From NCBI RefSeq assembly GCF_902362185.1, contig NC_044496.1, positions 50,552,636 to 50,616,635 on the forward strand: DNA of 64,000 nucleotides, written 5' to 3'. The DNA comes from Chanos chanos (Eukaryota > Chordata > Actinopteri > Gonorynchiformes > Chanidae). The position numbers were made by a program, and so were the translations under genes. The notes under the pieces were generated by a model, which saw only the letters and a program-made list of their open reading frames with translations, made no database searches and was not told the origin of the DNA. Shown here piece after piece: positions 13,501-29,834 of this stretch (the stretch's first letter is position 1; each line of letters opens with the position of its first letter).

Positions 13501-16500
13501 AACCAAGAACTAACTAACTAAAGCAAAATGTATTTTTGTCATTGATTGCCAGTGGTATTTGATATTTCCTGTAGGATATGAGTTTTATTGTGTGTTTGAC
13601 AGATAAGGTTTTGGTGACAACATTTCGCCAGTGTGTGGTCCCTCCACCTATGTGTGCCTATGAGCTCCAGTTACCCTCTCCTGTCAATCTCGTGACTTTC
13701 TGTTCTGAAGCACTGAAGACCAATGAACTGGCTGCGTTTACGGCAGACGGACGCATCTTTGTCTTTAATCAAGGTGGTTTCTTATTCAGTTACTCTCCCC
13801 TGATTCATGCATGGCCAATAGTCTATGTTAAGTGTATTGTCATGATGGTCTTAGATATTAGGGGATGTTTTTCTTGTTAAATAAGCATTAAAACGTTGCC
13901 TTTGCCACACACAGGAAACAGAGATGAAACTAAACCAGTCGCAGGACCTACTGGATTTAAAATGATTTCAGAAACTCCCACGTTGCAGAAAACATACAGG
14001 TATGTATATATTACACATACTCATTCTCTTTGATGTCAGGGCAATGTCTTACACAGCCCGACAGCTGCATGATCAAAGCTGACCGTCAGTGTGTCTCTCC
14101 TGCTCTCCGCGCAGAGTGGAGGTGAACGGGGAGGAGCCGTTGTTCCTGCGTTTGCTGCTGTGGCTGAAGGAGAGTCTGTTCCTGGCCGTCAGCTGTGGAG
14201 AGGATTTGAACCACTCTTGGCTGCTCATGCTCAGTGCCCCTGAGAGCCAGAGTCCAGAGTCCACCTTGCAGATCAGGTACTTCACAAAAGGACCCTCAAG
14301 CTATTATGACAATTAGAGAGCAGTCTGGGCCAGTTTGAAGGTTATAGTAAGGTCTGATGTTAACGGTGTTTATGTTTTCAGATCAAAGGTCCTGGTGGAA
14401 GGTCACGTGATCAGTTTGTGTCATAGACCTGTGAGTGGCACAGTGGCCCTGCAGCTGGAGGATGGCCAGATCAGAAAGCTGTTTTGGGGTCAGTGTGACA
14501 TCAGTAATGTCTTCATGATTAAACCATGTTTCTCAGTTTATTCTTCACTCAGGTCTTTGTTCTGAGTTAGAACAAACCAGACTCAGTTTCAAGGAGTTTT
14601 AATCCGTTCAGTGAGTTTAATGGGAGATACCAACGCCAGACAAGAATGAAAGTGAACAAGCTGGGTGGACTTTTGGAGGATAGTTTGAGAGTTGCTGCGC
14701 AGTGTGTAGCAATCTCCTGTCAGTTATCTGTTTTTATTAACACTTTCCTTAAACTGGATTTGTCAGATGACAATTCAGATTTCGTATTCAGTTCTTCTTG
14801 ACTGTAACTGATCTAATCATTATCTTACAATGCCATCAATGCTTCTCAAGAATAAGGAAGATTTTTTCTGTTTGAATGGTTTTTTTTTTGATTCAGAGTC
14901 CTCAGAACCAACAGTACGTCAGTGGCGGAACCATTCAGGCTGTAGCATTAACTTTCCACAGCCTTGCGTTCAAACCGGACTCTGTACCATCAGCGGAGAG
15001 GTGAGATCTCAGATGTCAATCTGTTTCTCCGGCATAGTTTAGATTACGCAGTCAACATTCCACCAGTGTTCACACTCATCAACTCCTCTGCGTGAGGATA
15101 ATATTTCAGATATATGGGGACTACGGAGTGTTTTTTAACGTTGTTGTTTTGGTTTTTTTTAATCTTTCAACAGGAACATTTGATAGGTCTCACAGACAGA
15201 TCACATCTTTACATAGGTGACACTGAGGTATGTCCAAGAACATGACACCAGGGGTCATATATGTGGGATTTCTGAATCAGATTGCTGATCTTGGATCAGG
15301 GTTTTTTTTTGTAGTCCTTACAAATAGAATTACACAGACTAAAGGGACCTGATCCTAGGTCAACACTCTTTGTCTGAAACAATGGATGCACTTGAACCAA
15401 GATTCAGACCACTTTTAATCCCATATTTTATGAAGCCCTCAGTTAAATAAACAAAGCTATAATGTGATGTAAAGCTTGATTGCCCATAAGACTAAAATAT
15501 ATTAAAATTTTGCCTTAAAGAGCATGACACGTTTCAAAGTATCCTGTGGTCTACCTTGGACTTCCAGTGCTGTGGCTTTCAGCTTGACCTCTTTCTGTTC
15601 CTCTTGTATCCAGGTGGCCTCAAACATCTCTTCCTTCGTGGTGTACGATGACTTCCTCCTCCTCACCACTCACTCACACACATGCCGTTGCCTCAGCCTG
15701 AGCACCCTGTCTGTCAAAGGTAAACAGCACAACAGGCATGACTTACCTGTATCTGTCTGAGAGGAGAGAGGGACACAATCTGGATTACTGAATAATCTTG
15801 TTTTTAAGTGAGGGAGTCAGAGAGCATAATCCCTGTCATTCAAACACGTCTACTCCCCGTTACCTTCCTCCTGCAACCCAACGAATGCTAAAACTGGCGA
15901 ATCAATGGTAAACGTGAGTGTCAGACTGAATTAATCTGTTAAAAGTCTAATCAAAAGGAAGATAGAGGTAGAGCTTCGGTGAGCCAAGCGGTGTCAAATT
16001 GCGTTTCTCTACAAAACCCTTTTTTTTTTTTTTTTTTTATCTCTACAGGTCTTCAGACAGCGCTGGAGTCGGACGCAGGTCAAAATGATGAGACCCTGAG
16101 GAGAGTGGAAAGGGGCTCTCGTATTGTCACTGTAGTCCCTCAAGACACCAGGCTTATCCTACAGGTCAGGAGAGTCCCAAACAGTCCTGTCAGCTGGAAC
16201 TCACCCGAACACTTATTGATATCTTAGTTTTTGTTTTTCTTGTTTTTTATTGCGCAGGATATTAGCTGTCAGGGTGTATTTAGCTCAGTATTTGATAAGA
16301 TGCTTGTCAGCGTTGTGAAAATTAGTGAAATGTGGGGTTTTTTTATATGTAGGACCATGTTGTTCATCAGTATAAACATATTAACATTGCTGAAATTAAA
16401 TATGAAGTAGGGTCTATAATGTATGTTCTCTGTGTCATTTCACAGATGCCTCGTGGTAACTTGGAGACCATCCACCATCGAGCGCTTGTGCTTGCTCAGC

Positions 16501-18695
16501 TTAGGAAGTGGCTCGACAGGTAGATGCAATTTCCATTTACAAACGCTGAGTAGATAACTATTAAAATGAATACAGTTTTATTTAATAGACGTAGTGAATT
16601 GTTTAAAATGTTGCTCAGCTAAGCAGCCTCTGTACTACATTTTACTGTTGTCTGTTACAGTTTGAAATTCAAGGACGTCTTTGAATGTATGAGGAAGCTG
16701 CGCATTAACCTCAACCTCATCTATGACCACAACCCCAAAGTGAGTGACCGCTGCCTGCTGTCGGCCTCAGCTGGTCTTACTGGTGTTACCTGATAACAAT
16801 ACTGTGATTCTTTTCTCTTATCTGCTCTCAGGTCTTCTTGGAGAACACTGAGCTGTTTCTGAAGCAGATTGACTCCATAAACTACATTAACCTGTTTCTC
16901 ACAGAGCTCAAGTATGTGCCATTTCAGTGCCTCTTACTGTCTCTGTACATGTATTTTCTAAAGAGATCTGTAACCCAATGTAATTTATCATCCATCAGGG
17001 AGGAGGATACTACTAAGACCATGTACCCTTGTCCATCAAGTACTGCCAGCAAGCCCGCTACTCCAGGAACCGGTGGGAAGAAAGTAGACATTGTGTGTGA
17101 TGCGCTACGGACCACCATGGAAAGTCTTGATCCACAAAAGTCAGTCGCTTGTCGGTGCCTTTGGTATGTGCATTAAACATTCACCAGTTTGGATGATGAG
17201 TCATGATTTCTCTCATATATCCACACAGGTATTGTCTGTGTATATTGACTGCACATGTGAAGAAGACTACTCCAGAGCTGGAAACCGCTCTCCAGAAGGT
17301 CCATGAGCTAAGAGGTGAAAACTTTGACATTTGTTTTTTGTCCAAGGTCTTTGAGGAGCAGATAAGTAACAGATCCATAAAGTGGTTAACGGTAATTCCT
17401 GTGTGTTTGCTCAGTGAACCCTCCAAGTGAAGCTAACACAGTGAGCGCAGAGGAAGCCCTGAAGTACCTGCTGTTCCTGGTCAACGTAAATGAGCTCTAT
17501 GAACACTCTCTGGGGACCTATGATTTTGACCTGGTGCTCATGGTCGCTGAGAAGTCTCAGAAGGTTAGGAAAGAGATTTCTTGTTGCTTTTCATTAAGAA
17601 ATGGAAAAGTTAGTTTTTAGTGGAAAATCAGCAGCAAATCCATCATATGGAAGAGTCTTACATAAGAACCTGGTTTAGGTTATGAAGCAGGTAATATCAG
17701 CATTAAAAACACATTGTTTTTTGTTTGTTTGTTTTTTGTCTTCTCAAATGTTTAGGACCCCAAAGAGTACCTTCCCTTCCTGAATATGCTGAAAACTCTA
17801 GAACCCAACTACCAACGTTACACTATTGACAAACACTTGAAGAGATACAAGAAGGCTTTGCATCACCTCAGCAAGTGTGGTGAGGGCTCAGTTTGTTCTG
17901 ATTTTCAGTTTAATAAAACAAATGCAAACAGCATAAAACTAAAATGCTTTCTGTCCATACCTCCGTTTTCCATCACTCATGTCAGGCGAAGAGCATTTCA
18001 CAGAGGCCTTAAACCTGGTGAAGGATCAGAGATTGTACAGTGAGGCTCTAGAACTCTATCCGGCAGATAGCCCACAGTACAAGGTTAGTCAAGCTTTATT
18101 AATATGTATGCGCTGTAAGTCTATGTTTTAATGTCCCTTTATTGAAAATATGGTTATTATTTTGTTGCCGTGTCCACGGTGAATCTTTCAGGTTGACCAG
18201 TAACTGTCTCTGCCTAATCATGACTTTTCGCTCGTCTGATCTGTTTAGGTGTTGAGCGTTGCCTACGCAGAGTATCTGGTGGAGCACCAGCAGGCAGAAC
18301 AGGCAGGACTGTTGCTATGGCGATGTGGCGAGACAGCCCGTGCCCTGCAAGCGTTTGTGAGCTGTACCAGCTGGAGGCATGCGTTAGCTGTGGCCACTCA
18401 GATTCCCCTGCCCGCAGAGGAGCTGGCACTGCTCGCTCGAGATTTGGCCGGTATGTCGCAGTGTCCTTGGGTGTCCTCGCCTTTTTGTTCCTTTTCTTTG
18501 TCTTGACAGTCCTATTAGTTGTCACCATGATACAGCTGAATAACCACAAAGGGACATAACTTACATTAAGATGTCGTTATTTTGTGTCATTTTGTTTTTT
18601 TCATCGTTTCAGAGAAACTGATTGAGCTAAGAAGGCACACAGAAGCAGCTCTGCTACTGGAGCAGTATGCTAAGGTGCCTGAGACACATCACACC

Positions 18696-18742
<47 letters not shown>

Positions 18743-21064
18743 CACTGTTTTCTGAGAGAAATTGCAGCTCCTGCATGTAGTGCTTGTTTGTTTGTTTGTT
18801 TTATTCCCAGACCCATAAATAAGATGAATAATTCTTATTTCAGAAACAGTACCTGACACTCCTATTTCATCCATAAAACTATGATGACTGTCCTTGTCGG
18901 TATGAACTAGTGCGTAGAACAAGAACATTGAAAAGATTTTAGCTAGCTAAAACTCTGGGCGTGTGTGCGTGCGTGTGTATGTGTGTCTCTGTGTGTGTGT
19001 GTGTGTGTGTGTATAACTAGGACTGTGAGGAAGCCATCTCTGCTCTGATTGTGGGGGCTGCCTGGGAGGAAGCTCTCAGATTGGTGAGTCTTCTTTTTAA
19101 CTTTTTCTATCCTCAAGTCCTTGCCACATGGATAACACATTAAATTTCTATACGTGATCTAAACAATTGTTTTTACGTCTACTCGCCATAGGTATATTTG
19201 TACAACAGGCAGGACATCATTGAAACTAATGTGAAACCTGCTCTACTGGAAGGTAAACCAGCCTTGAGTCTATTTTTATAATGTCCATTTTCAGCGCAGT
19301 GGTTTTGTGTCTATTCATTATGACCTCTGGCTCATGTCCTCTCTGTCTGCTCCTCTGCAGCACACAGTACTCAGATGTCTTTCCTGGAGTCTCAGAAAGC
19401 TTTGTTTACTCGTCACAAAAACCGTCTGGCTGTGGTGCGGGAGATGAAAGAAAAAGCCAGACTGGAGCTATTGGGTAAGGTAGTGGCTTTTCAGAATCTG
19501 GGTATATTGTTGAATCTTTACCATTCTAAGTACAGAAAGGGAATACATTTATGTGTTCCGGTAGCACTGATCAGTAATAAGGTACTGTCCTGTAAATAAA
19601 GGTGTATTATATCCATATAGCTCAGAGGAAGTTTATCTCTCAGTCATTCATCTCAGAGTTTGATGACACTTTTTGCGTCCTTCGCTGTTCTGCCTCTTTT
19701 ACTTCTCCAGATGAGGACGGCCCAGACTGCCCAGATGCTGAACTTTTCTCTGAGGCGAGCAGTGTGATGACTGGCAGCCATCTTGGCTCTAAATACTCCC
19801 GCAGTAACTCTCGAATCTCAGCGTGAGTGACCAAACCTCATTCACAACCACATATTCTACATATGGACATATTCGATCTTGTCTTCACTTAAGCACCAGT
19901 TACATACATAGGGTCCTGTTACTGTGTCATTGGTACAATTTTCTGATAGTCCATCGGTATATATCCTCTAGGTGTAATGTTCTACATACTCAAACAGTCC
20001 CTTCGAAATGGGTCAAGGTACAGTGCGTGTAGTGCAGCTATGGGCACGTCTGGTGAATTTGCTAAGCCGGGAATAAAATGAGTTCTTTGGTTTAATGAAA
20101 CTATCTGTGCAGGAGGTCGTCTAAGAACCGCAGGAAGGCAGAGGGGAAGAAGCACAGCCTGAAAGAGGGCAGCCCTTTCGAGGACGTCGCACTGCTCCAT
20201 GCCCTCACGCAAATCATCCACGTCGTCGACAAGATGAGAGGTCAGTCGGACACACACACAAAGACATACACGCACACGCACACACACTTGCGTCTGTTTA
20301 TAGATGAACTGATGTCTAAAACACAGAAAAGCTATTAGCATTTTAAAAGACAGTATAAAACAATACACAGGAGGTGATTAAATGCATTCCTTTGATTCAC
20401 TATGTCCTGCAGAAGAGGTGCACAGCTTGCTGAAGGCTTTAGTGCTGTTCCAGTATGACAAACAGGCTTGTAGTCTGCAGCAGGACTACAGTGAGATCCT
20501 CCAGCTTATAGAAACAGCCATCCCAGAAATCTGGCATGAAGGCCTTCAACAGACTCAAACCCCAGTGAGTAACAGACCACACACACTCCTACACACACAG
20601 ACACACACACACACATACATACACACACAGACACACAATCGTTATCCATCCTCCTCAGTCCTTAACCCCTCAGGCACCTACAGTTTGCACACTTTAGTAT
20701 TTTCTCCTTATTACTGCCATTGAAACTGTAATAACACAGATATGATCACCTGCACTATCACATGTTCTCTCATAATCCCTAAAGTTTTACCAATGTTATT
20801 TTCAAATGTCTCTCTGTCAGGTTACAGGCCCCAACTCCACAGCAAATAGTATCATGGCTTCATTTCATCAGCAGAGACTATCTTCAGTGTCCCAAGCAGG
20901 TGAGAACCCCCACACATATTAGCATTGTAGATGCGTTTGTTCCCTGTGCATGATGACTTCCTAATGTGATATTTCTCACCCATTCTCCATTTTCAGACTC
21001 TGAGGCTCTTTCTCCACCCAAAATGAGAAGCTCTGTCAAATGGAAGCTCTGTATTCTTAAATAG
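10594..21064 (+). CDS. elp1: Elongator complex protein 1 (IKAP), complete
   Basis: Scaffold subunit of Elongator, which adds carboxymethyl groups to wobble uridine of tRNAs; mainly cytoplasmic. Exons: 10594-10743, 10903-11055, 11183-11264, 11380-11460, 11618-11703, 12040-12139, 12239-12329, 12564-12687, 12883-12976, 13224-13454, 13603-13773, 13915-13999, 14115-14276, 14382-14488, 14897-15000, 15174-15227, 15614-15719, 16049-16164, 16446-16519, 16661-16739, 16832-16911, 16999-17139, 17229-17314, 17415-17563, 17756-17879, 17986-18083, 18249-18450, 18613-18674, 19021-19083, 19192-19252, 19361-19474, 19711-19822, 20113-20240, 20413-20564, 20821-20899, 20997-21064. They total 3969 nt (1322 aa; human 1332). 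N-terminal WD40 propellers ([28 protein letters not shown]-like blocks), then the helical/TPR region ([20 protein letters not shown]), then the basic C-terminal patch [20 protein letters not shown] that contacts tRNA. Start MRNLK matches human. All introns are GT-AG. Confidence 0.98.
18694..19012. repeat. (CA)n and (TG)n microsatellites bracketing one elp1 intron
   Basis: The intron 18675-19020 starts with about 20 CA units (18698-18738) and ends with a GT/TG-rich run (18960-19012). The second run takes the place of a polypyrimidine tract before the acceptor at 19020. Confidence 0.9.
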
Positions 21065-21174
21065 TTTTCCTGCTTGTTTTGTCTCCCCCCCCCCCCGTTC
21101 CAGTTGTTTTTTCGTTTTTAAGTAAATATTATAAATATTCTATTATTTCAAAGAATGTAATTAAAGACAGAGAA

Positions 21175-21180
21175 AATAAA
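21175..21180 (+). terminator. AATAAA polyadenylation signal of elp1
   Basis: AATAAA 111 bp after the elp1 stop codon. Another AATAAA-type hexamer lies near 21265. The interval 21065-21543 otherwise holds the elp1 3' UTR and, from the other strand, the actl7a 3' UTR. Confidence 0.7.
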
Positions 21181-21543
21181 ACTTATGTTGGAGCTTCTTT
21201 TTTTTTCAGAAATGCAGATCAAACAGTTATTGTATGTATTTTGTATATATGTAAGTGAGACAGTAATAAAAAAAATTAGCTTACTCTAACCAAGGGTAAT
21301 TTATCATCCATGCACATTTTTGATGGTGCTATTCAGGATAATTCCCTCTACTCATCTTAGATTGACATCTTATCGGTACTTTTAGTATTTTCCACCATTT
21401 TTCTCTAAAACGAAACAAGAAGCATGACATTGACTTCGGCCGATTTTATTTCCTCAGCTGTGGATCGGGTTTGCCTGCCAGTGTTTTTGCTTGTTTTTGA
21501 TCTTTTTAGTCATGCGCAACGGATTCTGCGTTCATTCTCCACG

Positions 21544-22870
21544 TTAAACGAATTTTCGATAAATGTGAAAAGGTCCTTTTTCCTGGTAGTCTTTCTTTCG
21601 AATCCACAGTGATTGAAATGATTCGAGAGACGCAAGAATTGATCCACCAAGCCATACTGCATTTTGACGCTGTTCAGCCGCAAGTATTTCGGTTTCTGCA
21701 CGAGGAGAAATTAGGTTTAGCTCGTTCTGGAGGCGCTCAGGAAATCCACGGAACTTTGTGGAGCCACCGCTTAAAAGAATATTTCGGAGCATGTCGTTCT
21801 TCAGTTCAATGTCACACCTGTTTATACTATTCATCACCATAGTATGCAACCCTGGCTCACGCGAGTCCACAGCATCCGGATGAAACAGCGCTTCAGGGCA
21901 AAGAAAACGTTCCTTTCCTAAATTTATGGAATTTCCATCTGGAAGTTTATACTCTACAGTGGAATTCGCTGTGTTTAATATCTCAGAGTCAGTATTGATT
22001 GCAATATAGCAATGTTTAGCCTTAATATCTTCAAGTATTTGAAATGGTTGAGGGAGCACTGTTTGGCCCTGACTCCCTCAGTAGCTTTATTAAATATTCG
22101 TCCAAGACGTGTCCACCATAGTCTGTCCTGGAAATACAGCTGGGCAGACAGTAACCATTGTTTATGGGAACAACACTGGAGTACCCATGTCCGCATTCCA
22201 GTACCAGGCCCGTTGTCTTGCCGTAAGAATACATTGAAAGGATTGATTGATTCTCGATATTCATGGCAGGAGCATTGAAAGCTTCAAACATAATTTCTGC
22301 ATATTTTTCCCTGTTAGTGATTGGACTCAGTGGAGGATCACAAAGTAAGACCGCGTGTTCCTCACTTGAAATACTCAATGCTCCGTACGCCTCACGCCAG
22401 AGTTTCTCCATGGCTTCCCAATCAGTGATGACACCATTACTCACAGGATTAATAGCGAGTGTGTCATCTCCGTTCAGGGCCGCCTTTCCTATGAATCCCT
22501 GTTTATGAACTAGAGCTCCGTGACGCGTTCCACCAACTGCACTGCGGATGACGCACGCCGGCGCTTCATTTCCAGCGAATCCTGCCTTCAGATAAGCCGT
22601 TCCCACATCAATAACAACTGCCTTGGTGCACTTCACTGTTGTTTTCTTACTTTCATCTTGCTCCGAACGCTGCTGGTTAGACTGGTATGATATCGTTTTT
22701 TTCTTTGATTTCGACCCACCTGCTTTTGGAGATGGCGCAGTAAGTTTGGAGGTGAATGACTCTGGCTTCTCTGGGTTATCATTTAGTCTCACCAGTTTTG
22801 CGACTTTAGCAGGGCCTGCTTTAGGAAAAATCGGATCCAGAAAAACTTCACTGGACTTTTCGTCAGTCAT
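21544..22870 (-). pseudogene. actl7a: Actin-like protein 7A, intronless, with one frame disruption
   Basis: Two overlapping reading frames (22870-22031 and about 22059-21544) together cover a whole actin-fold protein. The first has a low-complexity N-terminus, then VVIDVGTAYLKAGFAG (phosphate-binding loop), DPPLSPITNREKYAEIMFEA and NQSILSMYSYGKTTG, all closest to human ACTL7A. The second continues ILEDIKAKHCYIA, ILLSGGSTKFRGFPERL, AVWLGGSILASL and ends GPFHIYRKFV, like human GPFFLYRRCF. The frame changes at about 22060-22070, in GGGCC. Removing one C there would give the same spacing as human between the conserved blocks. No other stop or shift is seen. It is either a real recent lesion or an assembly error. 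In mammals ACTL7A is a testis/acrosome actin-like protein encoded by an intronless gene beside ELP1; the same neighbour here supports orthology. Confidence 0.85.
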
Positions 22871-23437
22871 AATTCAGACACCTTTCGATTTTACAGTGCT
22901 GACGACTGCTTGCTTTGGAACGTTTCCTCGGAGAAAGGAACAATACGAATATTGTGATGCGCATTCTAGAGCCCCCTTGATGTTTTTTTCCTGAACTTTT
23001 CAACTCGACTTCATATTTCAAGGGAATTAGCATTCTACTATAATCTGTATGACGACATTTCAAATGAGTCAACTTATTCGTAGCAATACAACTATTTTGG
23101 TCAAATGTGTTTATTGAATACAAAAGGCAAAGAAATAAATGTAAAATGTATAAATCATGAAAAATATTCAAAAACCCATACATAACAGGCCTAAGTTACT
23201 GATGAGTTTGAACAACAGTCCACTTAAACCCACACCTCTGTTTATTAGTAATAATTTTTAGATCAATCAAGCATTTGACCAAATAGGAAAAAAAAAGAGA
23301 GGAAAAAAAACTACATTTAACTACACTCAAAAATATATACATAAAATTTATGAATCAAAAATTTTGGTGTTATTCCAAGCCTAATCTGACCAACGCAACA
23401 GAGAGACCACACTCAGACAAAACCACATGTTATAAGT
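22871..23437. other. smu1 3' UTR and actl7a upstream region
   Basis: No coding exon seen. On the minus strand this holds the smu1 3' UTR, with AATAAA at 23110-23115 as the likely polyadenylation signal, followed closely by the actl7a promoter, since actl7a begins at 22870. Confidence 0.6.
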
Positions 23438-28051
<4,614 letters not shown>

Positions 28052-29784
28052 GTCTGGGCCTTGATAAATCAACTATGGGTTGCAGACGAGCAGCGTACAC
28101 GCACAGCAGACGGGTCAACAACGGTTCTTCTTCTGTACTGAGATAAGAGGAGCGAACACAAATTCGCCTCATACTGCCACCTTCTGGTCATGGCCTCAGA
28201 ATAGTCCTAGCAGACAGTTATTCTTTCTTTCAATCTCCCGCCCCCGACAACTGCATTTGACTGGACGTGGTACACGCATTACATGAAAATGCTGGTCACA
28301 GAAACTATTTGCGCTGAGAAAAAAAGAACATTCGTTTGATGGTTTATTGACCAGCTCCGTCCTTTCTATTGCGTTTACTATACTGCAGTGTGATATGTTT
28401 AATCACATAGGTTTTTGTGTTTTACATTTGTTTTACACGAGGTCCTTTCTGTCTTTACCACGAGAAATATGGCGTTACTTGCAGTCGGCATTTTATTTGA
28501 TGATATAACGGCTTCCTATGAGGCAAAGTACTTTCATTGCACCGTTCACTGATCAACTCAAAAACGCTGACAATACGACAAGTCTCGCCAGTCACGTAGA
28601 TCCTGAAGCATGGAAAAGTACTGGCTACTCTAGTCGCTGCGCATGATTCAGTCCAAGCCACCAAGACGTAAAGTTTTAAAATGGAAGTACTGTGTTTCAA
28701 GAAAAGTACTTGAATACCGTGAAACTTTCACAGTGAAAGTGAATAGCACAATGAGTAAAATGAATGCTAAGTATGGTCAAATGAAATTCAGTGTTTAGCA
28801 CAACTAAATGTTTGCCATTCCTAAGTGGGGGAGGGGAATTTACAATTCTTATCCTTTAGGTTTAATTTTGACCACTTTGCTGATATATAAACAGAACTGA
28901 CTACTGGATCAACACGTTTTCTTGTGTCAACATACTTTATTGAGGTCATGATTTTTTTTTTTAACAAAAACGCTGACGTCCTTTAATGTAAATCTCAGCC
29001 TGGTGGTCGGACATACATACGCTAAACGTTGTGATTAAAGACACTTCTCCTAAAACATCCTTTATGTGTTCTGAATGGATAGCTGAAGGGTGTGATCAAA
29101 CAGTTGTTTGATCTGGAAAATTCCGGCATTTCCATTGTTTACCAGAACTGACATTTTGATGATACCGTAACATCTGTTGTGTACATGCGCAGACAGGCAC
29201 TGCACCAAAGTGAAAACTAGTTCCGGGCTGGAAAACCGGTCTAAACCGGACTGACCAGGGACTTTTCACTTTTAATCACATATTCTTCCGCAGAAGCGTC
29301 TGTAAACGTGACGTCGTTGTTATTGTTCAAAAATACCTTTTGCCTTTTACATTAATCATTGAATTACTCTGTTTGATATTACCGGGCGTTGATTACACAA
29401 AATCCCAAAAAGCATTAGCAAATAGATGAAACAAAAATTATGAGTATTTACTTCATTCTAAGTACGAGGCTGATATACCTAAGTCTGTACCTTCATGCTG
29501 TTTTTCAGACTATTTCAGTATTGTCTTTCTTTAGGTCTATCTTGATTAAGAGCTTTCTGACAATGAAGTTTAAAACGATAGTCATTTAGGAGTTCAAAAA
29601 TGGACAAACTGGAGCTTCTCTGCTTAACGTTGCTCAGCTCATAAAAATAAATGAAATAAGATAAAATACAAACACATTAAATACGCGATATGATGTATTT
29701 CCCCCCAACATTTAAAATAACTTTTGTTGTTGTTGAAGTTTGTATAGAACTATTTGTTTCATCATCGCGGAAGGATTTTTCCAC
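28052..29784. other. Intergenic region between smu1 and malat1 (divergent)
   Basis: No protein exon, tRNA or recognisable transposon seen. It should contain the smu1 promoter (a GC-rich stretch with cccgccccc near 28238) and, at its right end, the malat1 promoter. This is also where the human chromosome 9-like and chromosome 11-like gene blocks meet. Confidence 0.6.
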
Positions 29785-29810
29785 TGACGTAAGCACACAC
29801 GCCCTATAAA
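29785..29810 (+). promoter_or_regulatory. Probable malat1 core promoter: CRE-like site and TATA box
   Basis: TGACGTAA (29785-29792, CRE/ATF-like) is followed by CCTATAAAA with TATAAA at 29805-29810. This puts a start site at about 29835, a sensible 5' end for a 6.3 kb transcript ending at the mascRNA. This is inferred from motif and position only. Confidence 0.5.
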
Positions 29811-29834
29811 ACTAGATGCCTTCGCTCTACGTGC

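Noticed and set aside
22623-22994. Plus-strand frame opposite actl7a
   Set aside because: Shadow of the actin-like gene on the other strand.
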